Notes: generated by a model from the letters alone, not told the origin. Counted from the first letter of the stretch, positions 7,668 through 16,167 are shown. The stretch is 64,000 nt of DNA from Halorubrum salipaludis (GCF_002286985.1 NZ_NSKC01000008.1:62001-126000); one strand, 5' to 3'. Translations and numbers: made by a program.

Positions 7668-8666
7668 ATGAGCGACCTCGATCCGACCGACGACGGCGAC
7701 AGCGCCGCCGCGGCCGCGGAGGCCGACGCTGACGCGGTCGCGGACACCGCGGAGGCCGCGGTCGCGGCCGCCGCCGCCGAGGCCGACGTCGGTCGCGAGG
7801 AGCTGCTGAAGCGCGCCATCGTCGCGCTCGCGGAGTCCGAGGGGATCGACGTTCCGGACGCGGAGGAGGTGGCGGCGATCCAGGCGCGGCTCGACGACCT
7901 CGACGCCGAGGTCGACGAGAAGGTCGAGGACCTCCGGGAGCGGTTCGTGGAACTGTACCGCGACCTGGAGTCGAAGGCGCCCGCGGACCACGCCCACGAG
8001 GAGACGGCCGAGCGGCTGGACGCGGTCGCGGCCGACCTCGACGCGGTCGCCGACCGGCTGGACGAAATCGAGGCCGAGGCGGCCGCGACGGCGACCGTCG
8101 GCGAGGCGGTCGAGGAGACGATCGACGCCCTCGACGATCGGCTCGCGCGCGTCGAGTCCCGGCTCGACGAGGTCGGCGACGGCGACGAGATCGACGAGCT
8201 GCGCGACCGGACCGAGGCGCTCGACGATCGCACGCAGGACCTCGACGGCCGCGTCGACGAGATCGACGAGAAGCTCTCGCGCGTCGCGAGCGCGGTCGTC
8301 AGGGTCCGCCGGCGGCTGGAGGCGGCCGAGCGCGACCGCGCCGACCGCGAGCGGCTCGACGCCCTGACCGCCGCCGCGAACCGCGGGGGCGTTCGGAAGG
8401 CCAAGTGTACGAACTGCGGCGAGACCGTCGACATCGGGCTGTTGACGGCGCCGGAGTGTCCCCACTGCGGCCGAGGGTTCGAGGAGCTCGAGCCGAACCC
8501 CGGCTTCCTCGGCACCTCGCGGCTGGTCGTCGGGGACCGCCCGGCGCTCGGCGGGGAGGTCCACGGCGACGCCGGCGGCACCGCTGACGCGGCGGGCGGC
8601 GGAACGGCAGACAGCCCCGGCGGCGACGTGAGCACCCGCGAGGGCGACGGAGGCGGTGAGCCGTGA
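7668..8666 (+). CDS. Coiled-coil protein with C-terminal zinc ribbon
   Basis: A 332-residue acidic protein with no enzyme motif. Residues ~1-45 are Ala/Asp-rich and probably disordered. Residues ~60-235 show heptad-like spacing with many Leu/Val and Asp/Arg (for example RLDDLDAEVDEKVEDLRERF), a long coiled coil. A zinc ribbon follows at about 245-270: CTNCGE then CPHCGRGFEEL. The tail is Gly/Ala-rich. ATG 7668 is preferred because the upstream in-frame stretch overlaps the previous gene and looks like a shadow. The stop overlaps the next start by 4 bp, so the two are translationally coupled. Function is not recognised. Confidence 0.85.
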   Translation: MSDLDPTDDGDSAAAAAEADADAVADTAEAAVAAAAAEADVGREELLKRAIVALAESEGIDVPDAEEVAAIQARLDDLDAEVDEKVEDLRERFVELYRDLESKAPADHAHEETAERLDAVAADLDAVADRLDEIEAEAAATATVGEAVEETIDALDDRLARVESRLDEVGDGDEIDELRDRTEALDDRTQDLDGRVDEIDEKLSRVASAVVRVRRRLEAAERDRADRERLDALTAAANRGGVRKAKCTNCGETVDIGLLTAPECPHCGRGFEELEPNPGFLGTSRLVVGDRPALGGEVHGDAGGTADAAGGGTADSPGGDVSTREGDGGGEP

Positions 8667-9376
8667 CCGAGGACGACGCGGCCGGTGACGATGCGGCCGG
8701 CGACGACGCGACCGACCCATTCGACGACGAGTCGCTCGGCGGGGGCGACGCGGCCGACGACGCCGACGGGATCGACGACCCCTTCGCCCGGTTGGACGAG
8801 GGCGAGCCGGAGGCAGATCCCGACCCCGAGAGGTCGCTGTTCGGCGAGGCGAAGCCGGGGGTCGACGACCGCGATCCGGTCGACGCGGGCGGCGCCGGCG
8901 CGGACGATGCCGGCGCGGACAACGCCGCGTCCGACCCCCGACCCACCGCGAACGCGGGTCTGACAGGGGCCGACGACCCGTTCGACGAGCTCGGCCCGGC
9001 GACGGGCGAGACCGACGCGGAGCTCGACGAGGCGTTCGAGCGGATGGACGTCGGCGGCGTCGCCGAGGAGGACGTCTGGGAGTCGCTCGACGAGGACGCG
9101 GCGGGCGGGGTCGGTGAGTTCGGCGGCGCGGCCTCGGAGACCGGCGCGGCGGGAGCGGGCCTCGGGGGAGACTTCGTCGGGGCCGGCGACGAGCGCGTGA
9201 TCTCGAAGCGGACGTACTGCCAGCAGTGCCCGCACTTCTCGGCGCCGCCCGAGGTCGCCTGCGGCCACGAGGGGACCACGATCCTCGAGGCCGTCGGGTT
9301 CGACGAGTTCCGGGTCCGGAACTGCCCGATGGTCGACGAGGATGACCCGACGTTCGACGCGGCCCGGGAGGAGTAA
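8663..9376 (+). CDS. Acidic protein with C-terminal Cys/His metal-site motif
   Basis: A 237-residue, extremely acidic protein. Residues 1 to ~175 are low-complexity Asp/Ala/Gly/Glu with recurring DDPFDELGPA-like patches (ATDPFDDES, IDDPFARLD, GADDPFDEL), probably disordered. The last ~55 residues are ordered: KRTYCQQCPHFSAPPEVACG then HEGTTILEAVGFDEFRVRNC, giving Cys and His spacing suited to one metal site. It starts with GTG inside the stop of the preceding coiled-coil zinc-ribbon gene (GTGA overlap), so the pair probably acts together. No known family function is recalled. Confidence 0.82.
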   Translation: MTEDDAAGDDAAGDDATDPFDDESLGGGDAADDADGIDDPFARLDEGEPEADPDPERSLFGEAKPGVDDRDPVDAGGAGADDAGADNAASDPRPTANAGLTGADDPFDELGPATGETDAELDEAFERMDVGGVAEEDVWESLDEDAAGGVGEFGGAASETGAAGAGLGGDFVGAGDERVISKRTYCQQCPHFSAPPEVACGHEGTTILEAVGFDEFRVRNCPMVDEDDPTFDAAREE

Positions 9377-9436
9377 CCGGAACACGGTACGTCTCGCGTT
9401 CGCGGAATCGCCGACGGTTTCTGAACACGCTCAAGG

Positions 9437-10579
9437 GTGTCGGGTCCCGAGAGCGTTCCGTCCGTGAGAATAGTTCGGCGACGGGACGAGACGGGTGTCG
9501 ATTTCGGTCGAGGAGCGCTGACCGGGGCGATAGGGGATTCGATTACGGTCATCCCGCTGGTCGTCGCGCTCGCGCTGCTGACAGACGTGTCGCTCCCGCA
9601 CGCGCTCGCCGGGTTCGGGGTCTTCCAGGTCGTCTGGGGGGTCCGGTACGGGCTTCCGATATCCGTCGAGCCGATGAAGGCGCTCGCGGCGCTGGCGATC
9701 GCCGGCGCGTTAACGTACGCGGAGCTCGCGCTCGCCGGGCTCGTCCTCGGCGTCCTCCTCCTCGCGATCGGGCTCTCGGGGACGCTCGCGCGGGTCGAAC
9801 GCTGGATCGGCGAGCCGGTGATCCGCGGGGTGCAGTTCGCGGTCGGGCTGGTGCTGCTCGAGACCGGGATCGACCTCGCGATCGCCGACCCGGTGCTGGC
9901 GGCCGCGGGAGTGGCGATCGCCGCGGCGGCCGCGCTCGCCGGCCACGGGAAGGCGAGCGCCCTCGCGGTCGCGGTCGTCGGGATCGCGGTCGCGCTCGTC
10001 ACCGCCGGCGTCCCGGCGCCGCGCTGGCCCGGCGCGCCCCCCGGCCTCTCCCTAGCGGTGCTCTCCGGCGCGGTCACTCGGAACACGGCCGACGGGATCG
10101 CCGCGCAGCTCGCGATGACGATCGGCAACGCCGCGCTGGCGACCTCGCTGCTGTTCGCCGACCTGTTCGACGCCGAGGTCACGCCCGACGAGCTGTCGGC
10201 GACCATGGGCGCGACGAACCTGCTCGCGGTGCCGCTCGGCGCGATCCCGATGTGTCACGGCTGCGACGGGGTCGCCGGCAAGCACGCGTTCGGCGCGCGG
10301 ACCGGCGGCGCGAACGTCGTCCTCGGCGTCGGCTACCTCGCCGCGGTGCCCTTCGCGACGCCCGCGCTCCTCGACGCCTTCCCCGTGGCGATGCTGGGCG
10401 CGCTGCTGGCGATCGTGGCCGTCTCGCTCGCGCGCAACGCGCTCGACTCCGAGAACGTCGCGCTCTCGGTCGCGATCGGGCTCGTCGCGCTCGCGACGAA
10501 CCTCGGCGTCGCGTTCCTGCTCGGGATCGTCGCGCACCTCGCGTGGGAGCGCGTCGGCGAGCGAGCGTCGGGAGAGTAG
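9437..10579 (+). CDS. MOT1-type molybdate/sulfate transporter-like permease
   Basis: A 380-residue integral membrane protein with about ten to eleven hydrophobic segments. It matches the MOT1 (SulP-related) family, whose members take up molybdate and related oxyanions. Diagnostic stretches are GALTGAIGDSITVIPLV near the N-terminus, YGLPISVEPMKALAALA (about residues 72-88) and the second-half counterpart LLAVPLGAIPMCHGCDGVAG (about 257-276). The start is GTG, about 30 bp before the first conserved block. Molybdate uptake is a family-level prediction; the substrate cannot be read from the sequence. The stop is 5 bp before the box that opens repeat copy B. Confidence 0.88.
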   Translation: MSGPESVPSVRIVRRRDETGVDFGRGALTGAIGDSITVIPLVVALALLTDVSLPHALAGFGVFQVVWGVRYGLPISVEPMKALAALAIAGALTYAELALAGLVLGVLLLAIGLSGTLARVERWIGEPVIRGVQFAVGLVLLETGIDLAIADPVLAAAGVAIAAAAALAGHGKASALAVAVVGIAVALVTAGVPAPRWPGAPPGLSLAVLSGAVTRNTADGIAAQLAMTIGNAALATSLLFADLFDAEVTPDELSATMGATNLLAVPLGAIPMCHGCDGVAGKHAFGARTGGANVVLGVGYLAAVPFATPALLDAFPVAMLGALLAIVAVSLARNALDSENVALSVAIGLVALATNLGVAFLLGIVAHLAWERVGERASGE

Positions 10580-10583
10580 TCCC

Positions 10584-11076
10584 TTATAAACAGGTGGAGC
10601 GGTGGCGCGTGCCTTCGAGGCCGCCTCGCGGCCGAGAAGCACGCGCGAGGGAGTCGCTGGCGGCTGTCGCCGCCAGCGACGAGGTTGGGGAGGCGTGAGG
10701 TGCGGTCGCTGTGCGGGGCGGGACTCAAAGGGGCAGTCGCGAGGCGGCCAGAGGCGACGGAAGCACCGCAGCGAGTGAGCAACGCGAACGAGCGAGGAGC
10801 ACAGCGAGCGTCTGGCCGCCTCGCGGCTGGGGCTTTGGCGGTCTCGTCAGCGCCGATCAGCGATTTATAAGCGACCGCGTCGTCGTACGGCCGAGCGGCT
10901 GGGGCTTTGGCGGTCTCGTCAGCGCCGATCAGCGATTTATAAGCGACCGCGTCGTCGTACGGCCGAGCGGCTGGGGCTTTGGAGGCCTTCGCCGTCGATC
11001 CGCAGTCAACCGTTTATAAGCGAGTGGCTGAGGCTTTGGAAGTCGTCGCAGTCGATCTGCCAGCAAGCGGTTATAA
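10584..11076 (+). repeat. Modular hairpin element, copy B, with extra TATA-bearing units
   Basis: Same block order as copy A: TTATAAAC (10584), GGTGGCGCGTGCCTTCGAGG (10601), a 6-bp hairpin (10619-10633), a perfect 12-bp hairpin with loop TGTC (10653-10680), GAGGTTGGGGAGGCGTGAGG (10681-10700), GGACTCAAAGGGG, stem arm 1 (10734-10752), the GCACCGCAGCGAGTGAGC-type loop, stem arm 2 (10811-10829) and CTGGGGCTTTGGCGG. The 19-bp stem is Watson-Crick except for one G.T pair. The 3' side then holds four short units, each with GGGGCTTTGG or GAGGCTTTGG, a GATC-containing middle and a closing TTATAA box (10865, 10937, 11014, 11071). It ends about 50 bp from the stop of the convergent aminotransferase gene. 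Confidence 0.9.
10823..10966 (+). repeat. 72-bp tandem duplication inside copy B
   Basis: Two head-to-tail units of 72 bp (10823-10894 and 10895-10966) are nearly identical. Each contains GCGGCTGGGGCTTTGGCGG, TCAGCGCCGATCAGCGATTT and TTTATAAGCGACCGCGTC. Units three and four further on are diverged relatives with spacings of 77 and 57 bp between boxes. The near-identity of the first two indicates a recent duplication. Confidence 0.9.
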
Positions 11077-11124
11077 AGGAACGATCGCGTCACGATCGGA
11101 GCCGACCGCCGAACTACCGATCGC

Positions 11125-12234
11125 TTATAAAACGTCTTCGAGCGCGTCCATAACCACGTCGACCCGGTCGACCCGCGCGTTGTGGCCCATGTGGCCCACC
11201 CGCAGGATGTCGTCGGCCAGCTCGCCCAGCCCGGTCGCGAGGAGCACGTCGTGGTCCTCGCGAAGCGCCTCCTGCAGCGCCGCGGCCCGCCCGGGAACCT
11301 CGAAGGCCGTCACCGTCGGGGAGGCGCGCTCCGGGTTCGGGAACGGCTCCAGCCCCAGCGCCGCGCCGCGCTCGCGACACCGCGCGGCCGCCTCCCGGTG
11401 TCGCTCTCGGACGGCGTCGAGCCCCTCGTCGAGCCACAGCCCGAGCGCCGCGTCGAGCGCGACCACTTCGGTCGTGAGGTGGGTGTACGGGAACCCCTCG
11501 TCGGTGTCCCGCCACGGGAGGAAGTTCGTGTACAGCGAGTGCGGGTCCCGCGCCTCCATCGCCGCCCACGCGCGGTCGCTGATCGCGGCCGTGGTGAGCC
11601 CCGGCGGCGCGCTGAAACACTTCTGGGACGCCCCCAGACACACGTCGATCCGGTCGGTGGGCACGCGAACCCCGCCGAGCGACGAGACGGCGTCGACGAC
11701 GGTGAGGATCTCCCCGTCGGCCTCCGCGAGGAGGTCGAGCGCGGGGCCGAGGTCGTTGAGCGTCCCCGTCGGCGTCTCGCAGTGGACCATCGTCGCGACG
11801 TCGAACGCATGGTCGTCGTCCGCGAGGACCGACTCCAGCTCCGCGAGCGGGAGCGGCTCGTCGTAGTCGGCCGCGACCAGCGTCGCCTCGCCGCCGTACG
11901 ACTCGACGAAGTCGGCGAACCCGTCGCCGTAGAGCCCGTTCGAGAGGCACAGCACCTCGGTCCCGGGCTCGACCAGCGAGGCGATCGCGGCCTCCAAGCC
12001 GAGGATCCCCTCGCCGCCGGGGACGACCACGTCGCGGGTGGGCTCGTCGACCGGTTCGGCGCCGGGCCCGTCGGCGTCGCCGCCCGGATCGACCCCGTAG
12101 ACCGTCGCCAGCCGGTCGGTCAGCCGGTCGTAGATCCGGTGGAACTCGGGGTCCACGTCGGGGTTTATCAGCTCGCGGCTCATCGCGTCGCGGACGGCGT
12201 CGGGGACCGCGGTGGGTCCCGGCGTCATGAGCAT
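11125..12234 (-). CDS. Class V aminotransferase (serine-pyruvate / alanine-glyoxylate type)
   Basis: A 369-residue PLP enzyme of the alanine-glyoxylate/serine-pyruvate aminotransferase group. The N-terminal MLMTPGPTAVPDAVRDAMS and the segment VDAVSSLGGVRVPTDRIDV (about residues 190-208) are typical. The PLP lysine is in GASQKCFSAPPGLT (about 211-224). Likely reactions are transamination between glyoxylate or hydroxypyruvate and serine or alanine. MLM gives two ATG choices two codons apart; the longer is reported. Its TAA stop lies within a TTATAA sequence of the kind that closes the units of repeat copy B. It is divergent from the YdjM-type gene. Confidence 0.93.
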   Translation of the reverse strand: MLMTPGPTAVPDAVRDAMSRELINPDVDPEFHRIYDRLTDRLATVYGVDPGGDADGPGAEPVDEPTRDVVVPGGEGILGLEAAIASLVEPGTEVLCLSNGLYGDGFADFVESYGGEATLVAADYDEPLPLAELESVLADDDHAFDVATMVHCETPTGTLNDLGPALDLLAEADGEILTVVDAVSSLGGVRVPTDRIDVCLGASQKCFSAPPGLTTAAISDRAWAAMEARDPHSLYTNFLPWRDTDEGFPYTHLTTEVVALDAALGLWLDEGLDAVRERHREAAARCRERGAALGLEPFPNPERASPTVTAFEVPGRAAALQEALREDHDVLLATGLGELADDILRVGHMGHNARVDRVDVVMDALEDVL

Positions 12235-12411
12235 ACGCCGTCACTCGCTTCCATCGGCATAAGGGCGCCGTCGCGGCCCCTCCTCCCCCGCGGATCGCCC
12301 GTCCGCGTCGACGACGCACCCTGCGCCACCCACCCGTGTGCCACCGGCCCGTGCGCCGGGGTCACAGACCTGCCGATACGTTAATACGTTTCTGTCGCCT
12401 GCGTTACGACG

Positions 12412-13029
12412 ATGATGCTTCCGACCCACGTGCTCGGCGGGATGCTCCTCGCCGCGCCGCTGGTGCGCGTGGCACCGGAACTCGCGCCGATCGGGTTCGT
12501 CGCGGGGTTCCTCGGCGGGCTCTTCCCGGACCTCGACATGTACGTCGGCCACCGGAAGACGCTCCACTTTCCCGTGTACTACAGCCTGTTCGCGGCGGTC
12601 GCCCTCCTCGCGGCCCTGATCGCGCCGTCGGCGGCGACCGTCGGCGCCGCGCTGTTCCTCCTCGGCGCGGCCCTCCACAGCGTCGCCGACATGTACGGCG
12701 GCGGGCTGGAGCTGCGCCCGTGGGAGGGGAACTCCGACCGGGCCGTGTACAACCACTACCACAAGACGTGGATCGCCCCGCGACGCCTCGTGCGGTACGA
12801 CGGCGCGGTCGAGGACCTCGGGCTGTCCGTGGGGCTCGCGCTCCCCCTCCTGCTCTTAGTCGACAGCCCGCTCCGGCAGATCGTGCTCGGCACGCTCCTC
12901 GTCGCCGCCGTGTACACGATGACGCGGCGGTACCTCGCGGAACTCGCGGCCCAGATCGCTCCCTACGCACCGGAGGCGCTGTCGCCGTTCCTCCCGGACC
13001 GGTACGTCGACGACGACCCGAAGCGGTAG
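12412..13029 (+). CDS. YdjM/DUF457-type membrane-bound metal-dependent hydrolase-like protein
   Basis: A 205-residue protein with about four to five hydrophobic segments. It begins MMLPTHVLGGMLLAAPL and carries the family's polar membrane motifs: an N-terminal THxxGG, then GGLFPDLDMYVGHRKTLHFP (about residues 40-59) and LHSVADMYGGG (about 84-94). These His/Asp clusters are what led Pfam to call the family a putative metal-dependent hydrolase; its substrate is unknown. A TATA-like ACGTTAATACG about 30 bp before the ATG suggests its own promoter. The neighbouring genes suggest no pathway. Confidence 0.85.
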   Translation: MMLPTHVLGGMLLAAPLVRVAPELAPIGFVAGFLGGLFPDLDMYVGHRKTLHFPVYYSLFAAVALLAALIAPSAATVGAALFLLGAALHSVADMYGGGLELRPWEGNSDRAVYNHYHKTWIAPRRLVRYDGAVEDLGLSVGLALPLLLLVDSPLRQIVLGTLLVAAVYTMTRRYLAELAAQIAPYAPEALSPFLPDRYVDDDPKR

Positions 13030-13079
13030 CGGGGAAACGGTAGAGGAGAAGCCGTAGGGCGGAGACCGGGACAGACCCC

Positions 13080-13877
13080 TCAGTCGAGCCCGTCGATCGC
13101 GCGCGCCGCCTCGAGCACCTCGTCGTGGAGGTGTCCGTTCGAGACGACGAGTCCCGTGGAGTCGTGTCGCCAGCGGGTTCCCTCCAAGTCCGTCGCCTTC
13201 CCCCCCGCCTGCCGGACCATGAACACGCCGGCGACGGAGTCCCACGGGTTCGCGCGGAGGTTCGAGATCGTCCCCTCCAGCCCGCCGGCCGCGACGGTCG
13301 GGAGCACGACCTGCGCGGCCCCGAGGCGGCGCAGGTCGCTGAAGCGACGGACGATCGCCTCGCAGGCGGCGGCGTACTCGTCGCGGGAGTCGTGGTCCCA
13401 CCACAGCGTGGGGTCGACGGTCCCCCGGCGCGGGTCCGACACGTCGCTGACGTGCATCTCCTCGCCGTTGCGGTACGCGCCCTCCGCGTCGGCGGTGTAC
13501 ACGTCGCCCAGTGCGGGCGCGACGGTGGCCGCGGCGACCGGCTCGCCGTCGACGACGGCCGCGACCGCGGTCCCCCACACCCGGATGTCCCGGACGTAGT
13601 TGTGGGTGCCGTCGATCGGGTCGATCACCCACGCGGCGCCCGACTCCGGGACCGTCTTGCGCTCGTCCTCCTCCTCGCCCACGATCGCGTCGTCCGGGAA
13701 CGCCTCGCGGATCTCGTCGATGACGGTACGCTGGGCCGCCCGATCCGCCTCCGTCACCACGTCGTCCTCGCCTTTCGTCTCCACGTCGATGTCGCTCCGG
13801 AAGCGCTCGTTCGCGACGGCCGCGCCCGCCCGCGCCGCGCGCTCCGCGACGGCGGCGCGCTCGCCTGTGTCGGTCAT
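13080..13877 (-). CDS. Inositol monophosphatase family phosphatase
   Basis: A 265-residue Mg-dependent phosphatase of the IMPase/archaeal FBPase superfamily. Metal-site motifs are present: GEEEDER (about residues 69-75), WVIDPIDGTHNYVRD (about 87-101, the DPxDGTxN signature) and, near the C-terminus, WDSVAGVFMVRQAGGKATD (the WDxxAG motif). Substrates in the family are inositol phosphates, fructose-1,6-bisphosphate or PAP; sequence alone does not decide. Three clustered N-terminal acidic residues and low Lys fit haloadaptation. It is divergent from the small 85-residue gene, with promoters in the 120 bp between. Confidence 0.94.
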   Translation of the reverse strand: MTDTGERAAVAERAARAGAAVANERFRSDIDVETKGEDDVVTEADRAAQRTVIDEIREAFPDDAIVGEEEDERKTVPESGAAWVIDPIDGTHNYVRDIRVWGTAVAAVVDGEPVAAATVAPALGDVYTADAEGAYRNGEEMHVSDVSDPRRGTVDPTLWWDHDSRDEYAAACEAIVRRFSDLRRLGAAQVVLPTVAAGGLEGTISNLRANPWDSVAGVFMVRQAGGKATDLEGTRWRHDSTGLVVSNGHLHDEVLEAARAIDGLD

Positions 13878-13997
13878 GGGCGTTCTGCGACGCCCCGCGG
13901 CGTATAAACGTCGATCCCGCGAGCGGCCGGACCGGGAATAATTAACTCAGTTCCGAATCTGAGTATACTTAAGTGCGTCCGGGGCGGACGGACGCGT

Positions 13998-14255
13998 ATG
14001 GAACCCGAAGAAGCGGTCCGCCAGCTCGAGTACGCCATCGACGCCTCGCTCGACGACATCGGCCAGCGCGCCGCCGCCGGCTACCGGCCCACCTTCGAGC
14101 GCGTGGCCGACCGCGCGGACGGCACCGCGGTGTACGAGCTCGCCAGCCGACTGTCCGCGTCCGTCGTCGACGGCGACCGGCCGAGCCCCGCGGCCGCGAA
14201 CCGGCAGGCCGACCGCGTACTGGACGACCGGGCGTTCACGGACGGCGGGGAGTAG
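13998..14255 (+). CDS. Small conserved haloarchaeal protein (85 aa)
   Basis: An 85-residue, mostly helical acidic protein (MEPEEAVRQLEYAIDASLDD...). It has no membrane segment, cysteine or known motif. The reading frame has haloarchaeal codon bias, and a TATA-like GTATACTTAAGTGC stands about 28 bp before the ATG, which supports a real, probably leaderless gene. It is divergent from the inositol monophosphatase gene. I do not recognise a function. Confidence 0.7.
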   Translation: MEPEEAVRQLEYAIDASLDDIGQRAAAGYRPTFERVADRADGTAVYELASRLSASVVDGDRPSPAAANRQADRVLDDRAFTDGGE

Positions 14256-14419
14256 GTCCGGATCGCGGCGAGACAGTGTTCGACTCGCGTGGAGAGCGCT
14301 CTTTTAGTTAGGCCGTGAATCCGGAGCCACAGCCGCGTCGACGTTGGAGCAGTCACGCTCCGACTCAGACGTGATAACTCGCACACAGGATTCAAATACG
14401 CGCTTCGCGGAGCGGAATT

Positions 14420-14959
14420 ATGGGAGCGAGACGCGGTGGTGGGGTTTATGAGTACATACGCGAGGACCGAGCGGTCTCGAAGGTCGTCGGCGTCGTGTTG
14501 ATGACGGCGATCGTGATCGTGTTGGCAGCGACCGTGGCGACGATGCTGACCGGGTTCGCCGGAATGTTAAGCGATCCGGCACCACAGGTGGTGTTCTCGT
14601 TCGAGTACGACGACGATGTCGAAGACCCAAACACCGAATACCACCCCAGTATTCCCTCTGGTGCTGAGGAAGTTCTCGCGGTTCGGCATGCAGGCGGTGA
14701 ACAACTCGATCCTGACCACATCGAAGTTATCACTCGAATCACGACCGACGATGGAGACGTTATCGAACATCGGGATCTGTGGTCAGAAGCGTCGACAGGT
14801 GAGGATTCGGCGCTTACTGTCACCGGAGCGATGTACCCGTATGCGGGAGGGAGCCACAGTCTCAAAGGAGGTAACGTGACCATCCTCTGGCAGGATCCGG
14901 AGACTGATACCGGGGTTATCCTCAAAAAATGGGACGCTCCGCCGAGAGACGAGGAGTGA
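14420..14959 (+). CDS. Archaeal type IV pilin-like protein
   Basis: A 179-residue secreted protein with a class III signal peptide. A short basic N-region (MGARRGGGVYEYIREDR) is followed by AVSKVVGVVLMTAIVIVLAA, the hydrophobic helix that forms the pilus core in archaeal pilins; PibD-type cleavage is expected just before AVSKVVG. The rest is a beta-rich globular domain with typical haloarchaeal pilin features (PQVVFSFEYDDD, later AVRHAGGEQLDPDH). The 3' half of the gene is less GC-rich than the genes to its left. It lies next to and convergent with the four small DUF1102 genes, at the left edge of the surface-structure island. No assembly ATPase is in the window. Confidence 0.88.
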   Translation: MGARRGGGVYEYIREDRAVSKVVGVVLMTAIVIVLAATVATMLTGFAGMLSDPAPQVVFSFEYDDDVEDPNTEYHPSIPSGAEEVLAVRHAGGEQLDPDHIEVITRITTDDGDVIEHRDLWSEASTGEDSALTVTGAMYPYAGGSHSLKGGNVTILWQDPETDTGVILKKWDAPPRDEE

Positions 14960-14965
14960 CCGCGG

Positions 14966-15574
14966 CTATTGACCCGAAACGCCGTCGTCTTCCTCTTCTC
15001 CCTCGTTGTCGAGCACGGTGACGCCGTCGTCCGGCTCTTCGTCGGAGGCCGTAATCGTGGCGTCGAAGTCGAACTCCTCGTTGTTGTCGAACTCCGGATC
15101 GACTCCCTGGGTGTCGATCAGAGTTCCAATTTCCGCCGCTTGACCGGGTTCAAGCTTGACGACCGCAGACTCTCCATCTAGCAGAGAGTCATCCGTTTCG
15201 GCGACGTAGAAGCCAATCTCTCCGATATCTTGGTCGCCGTACGTCTTCTCGAAGTCACTCTCAAAGAACACGTCCTGTGTTCCCTGATTGGTTACCCGGA
15301 AGAGCCGATCGAACAAATACGTCGATTTACTGCCAGGACCGCGACCGTTGCTGTCGTCACCGACATCTTCGTCGAAACTGAGACGGATCTCACCTCGTTC
15401 TTCATCATCGGTGATCGTTTGGTCGATCGGTTCCATTGCCAGTAAGGCCTCGTCCTCATCGGCAATGTTGACGTTGACCGTCCGGGTTGCTTCAACGCTG
15501 GTGAACGCGCCAGTACCCATCGCGGTGCCGGCAGCGGTGACTCCGAGCGTGGCGAGGAGGGTACGTCGTTTCAT
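14966..15574 (-). CDS. DUF1102/TasA-like secreted protein 1 (last of four-gene block)
   Basis: A 202-residue secreted protein. The N-terminus MKRRTLLATLGVTAAGTAMG is a twin-arginine-like signal, followed by the family hallmark TGAFTSVEATRTVNVNIADE. A beta-sandwich domain contains FRVTNQGTQDVFFES, the 'NxG' strand pattern also found in TasA/camelysin-type fibre subunits, and ends LEPGQAAEIGTLIDTQGV. Assignment to DUF1102 is by pattern; a fibre role is inferred from known archaeal and bacterial TasA relatives. Its start overlaps the end of the upstream paralogue by 4 bp (ATGA), so it is the last gene of an operon read leftward. It ends 6 bp from the convergent pilin gene. Confidence 0.87.
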   Translation of the reverse strand: MKRRTLLATLGVTAAGTAMGTGAFTSVEATRTVNVNIADEDEALLAMEPIDQTITDDEERGEIRLSFDEDVGDDSNGRGPGSKSTYLFDRLFRVTNQGTQDVFFESDFEKTYGDQDIGEIGFYVAETDDSLLDGESAVVKLEPGQAAEIGTLIDTQGVDPEFDNNEEFDFDATITASDEEPDDGVTVLDNEGEEEDDGVSGQ

Positions 15575-16167
15575 GCGTTATCACCTCTGTTGACATCGAC
15601 GCCGACGATGGTCAGCGTGTCAATAATACCCTCTCCCGGAGTGACCCCATCGGTAGTAGCGACGAGATCGACCACGAACGAGTTACCGTCTTCGAGCGTG
15701 ATCCCGTTGTTCTCGTCGTCGAGCGGAGCGTCGGTCTCCGGGTCGTCCTGTCCCCGGTAGAAGCTCACCGCGTCCGGATTTCCGTCTCCATCTCCTTCGA
15801 ACGATTTCTCGAAGTGGATATCGACCTCGTTCCGGCCCAAGTTGCTCACTTGGAACAGGTTCGGGATGGTCGTCACCGCGTCCACGTTGAGCGCAGTGAC
15901 GTTCAGATCGAGGCGTCCGGTGTCTTCGTTTACCAGGGCGAAGGGATCGTCCTGTGCCAGAGGCGTTCGACTGCCGTTTTCGGGATCGTCGATCGGATCG
16001 CCGTTCGCGTCAACTGGCTGAAGTGCGAGGTACGCCTCCGTGTCATCACGAACGTCGATATCAACCTGGCGATCCGCCTCAACGCTCGTGAACGCACCCG
16101 TACCCATCGCGGCACCGGCGCTGGCGACGAATCCGCCGAGACTGAGGATGGCGGTACGTCGCTTCAT
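15571..16167 (-). CDS. DUF1102/TasA-like secreted protein 2
   Basis: A 198-residue paralogue. The signal MKRRTAILSLGGFVASAGAA runs into MGTGAFTSVEADRQVDIDVR, then AYLALQPVDANGDPI. The middle strand motif is FQVSNLGRNEVDIHFEKSF, and the C-terminal part repeats the family's paired strands around NSFVVDLVATTDGV. It is only partly similar to its neighbours outside these landmarks, so the copies are old rather than recent duplicates. Both ends overlap flanking paralogues by 4 bp, a strong sign of translational coupling and a fixed subunit order. Confidence 0.87.
   Translation of the reverse strand: MKRRTAILSLGGFVASAGAAMGTGAFTSVEADRQVDIDVRDDTEAYLALQPVDANGDPIDDPENGSRTPLAQDDPFALVNEDTGRLDLNVTALNVDAVTTIPNLFQVSNLGRNEVDIHFEKSFEGDGDGNPDAVSFYRGQDDPETDAPLDDENNGITLEDGNSFVVDLVATTDGVTPGEGIIDTLTIVGVDVNRGDNA

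Noticed and set aside
14420..14959. Pilin gene as an archaellin (flagellin) gene
   Set aside because: The N-terminal helix AVSKVVGVVLMTAIVIVLAA fits the adhesive pilin type, and no archaellum assembly genes (arlC to arlJ) are nearby.
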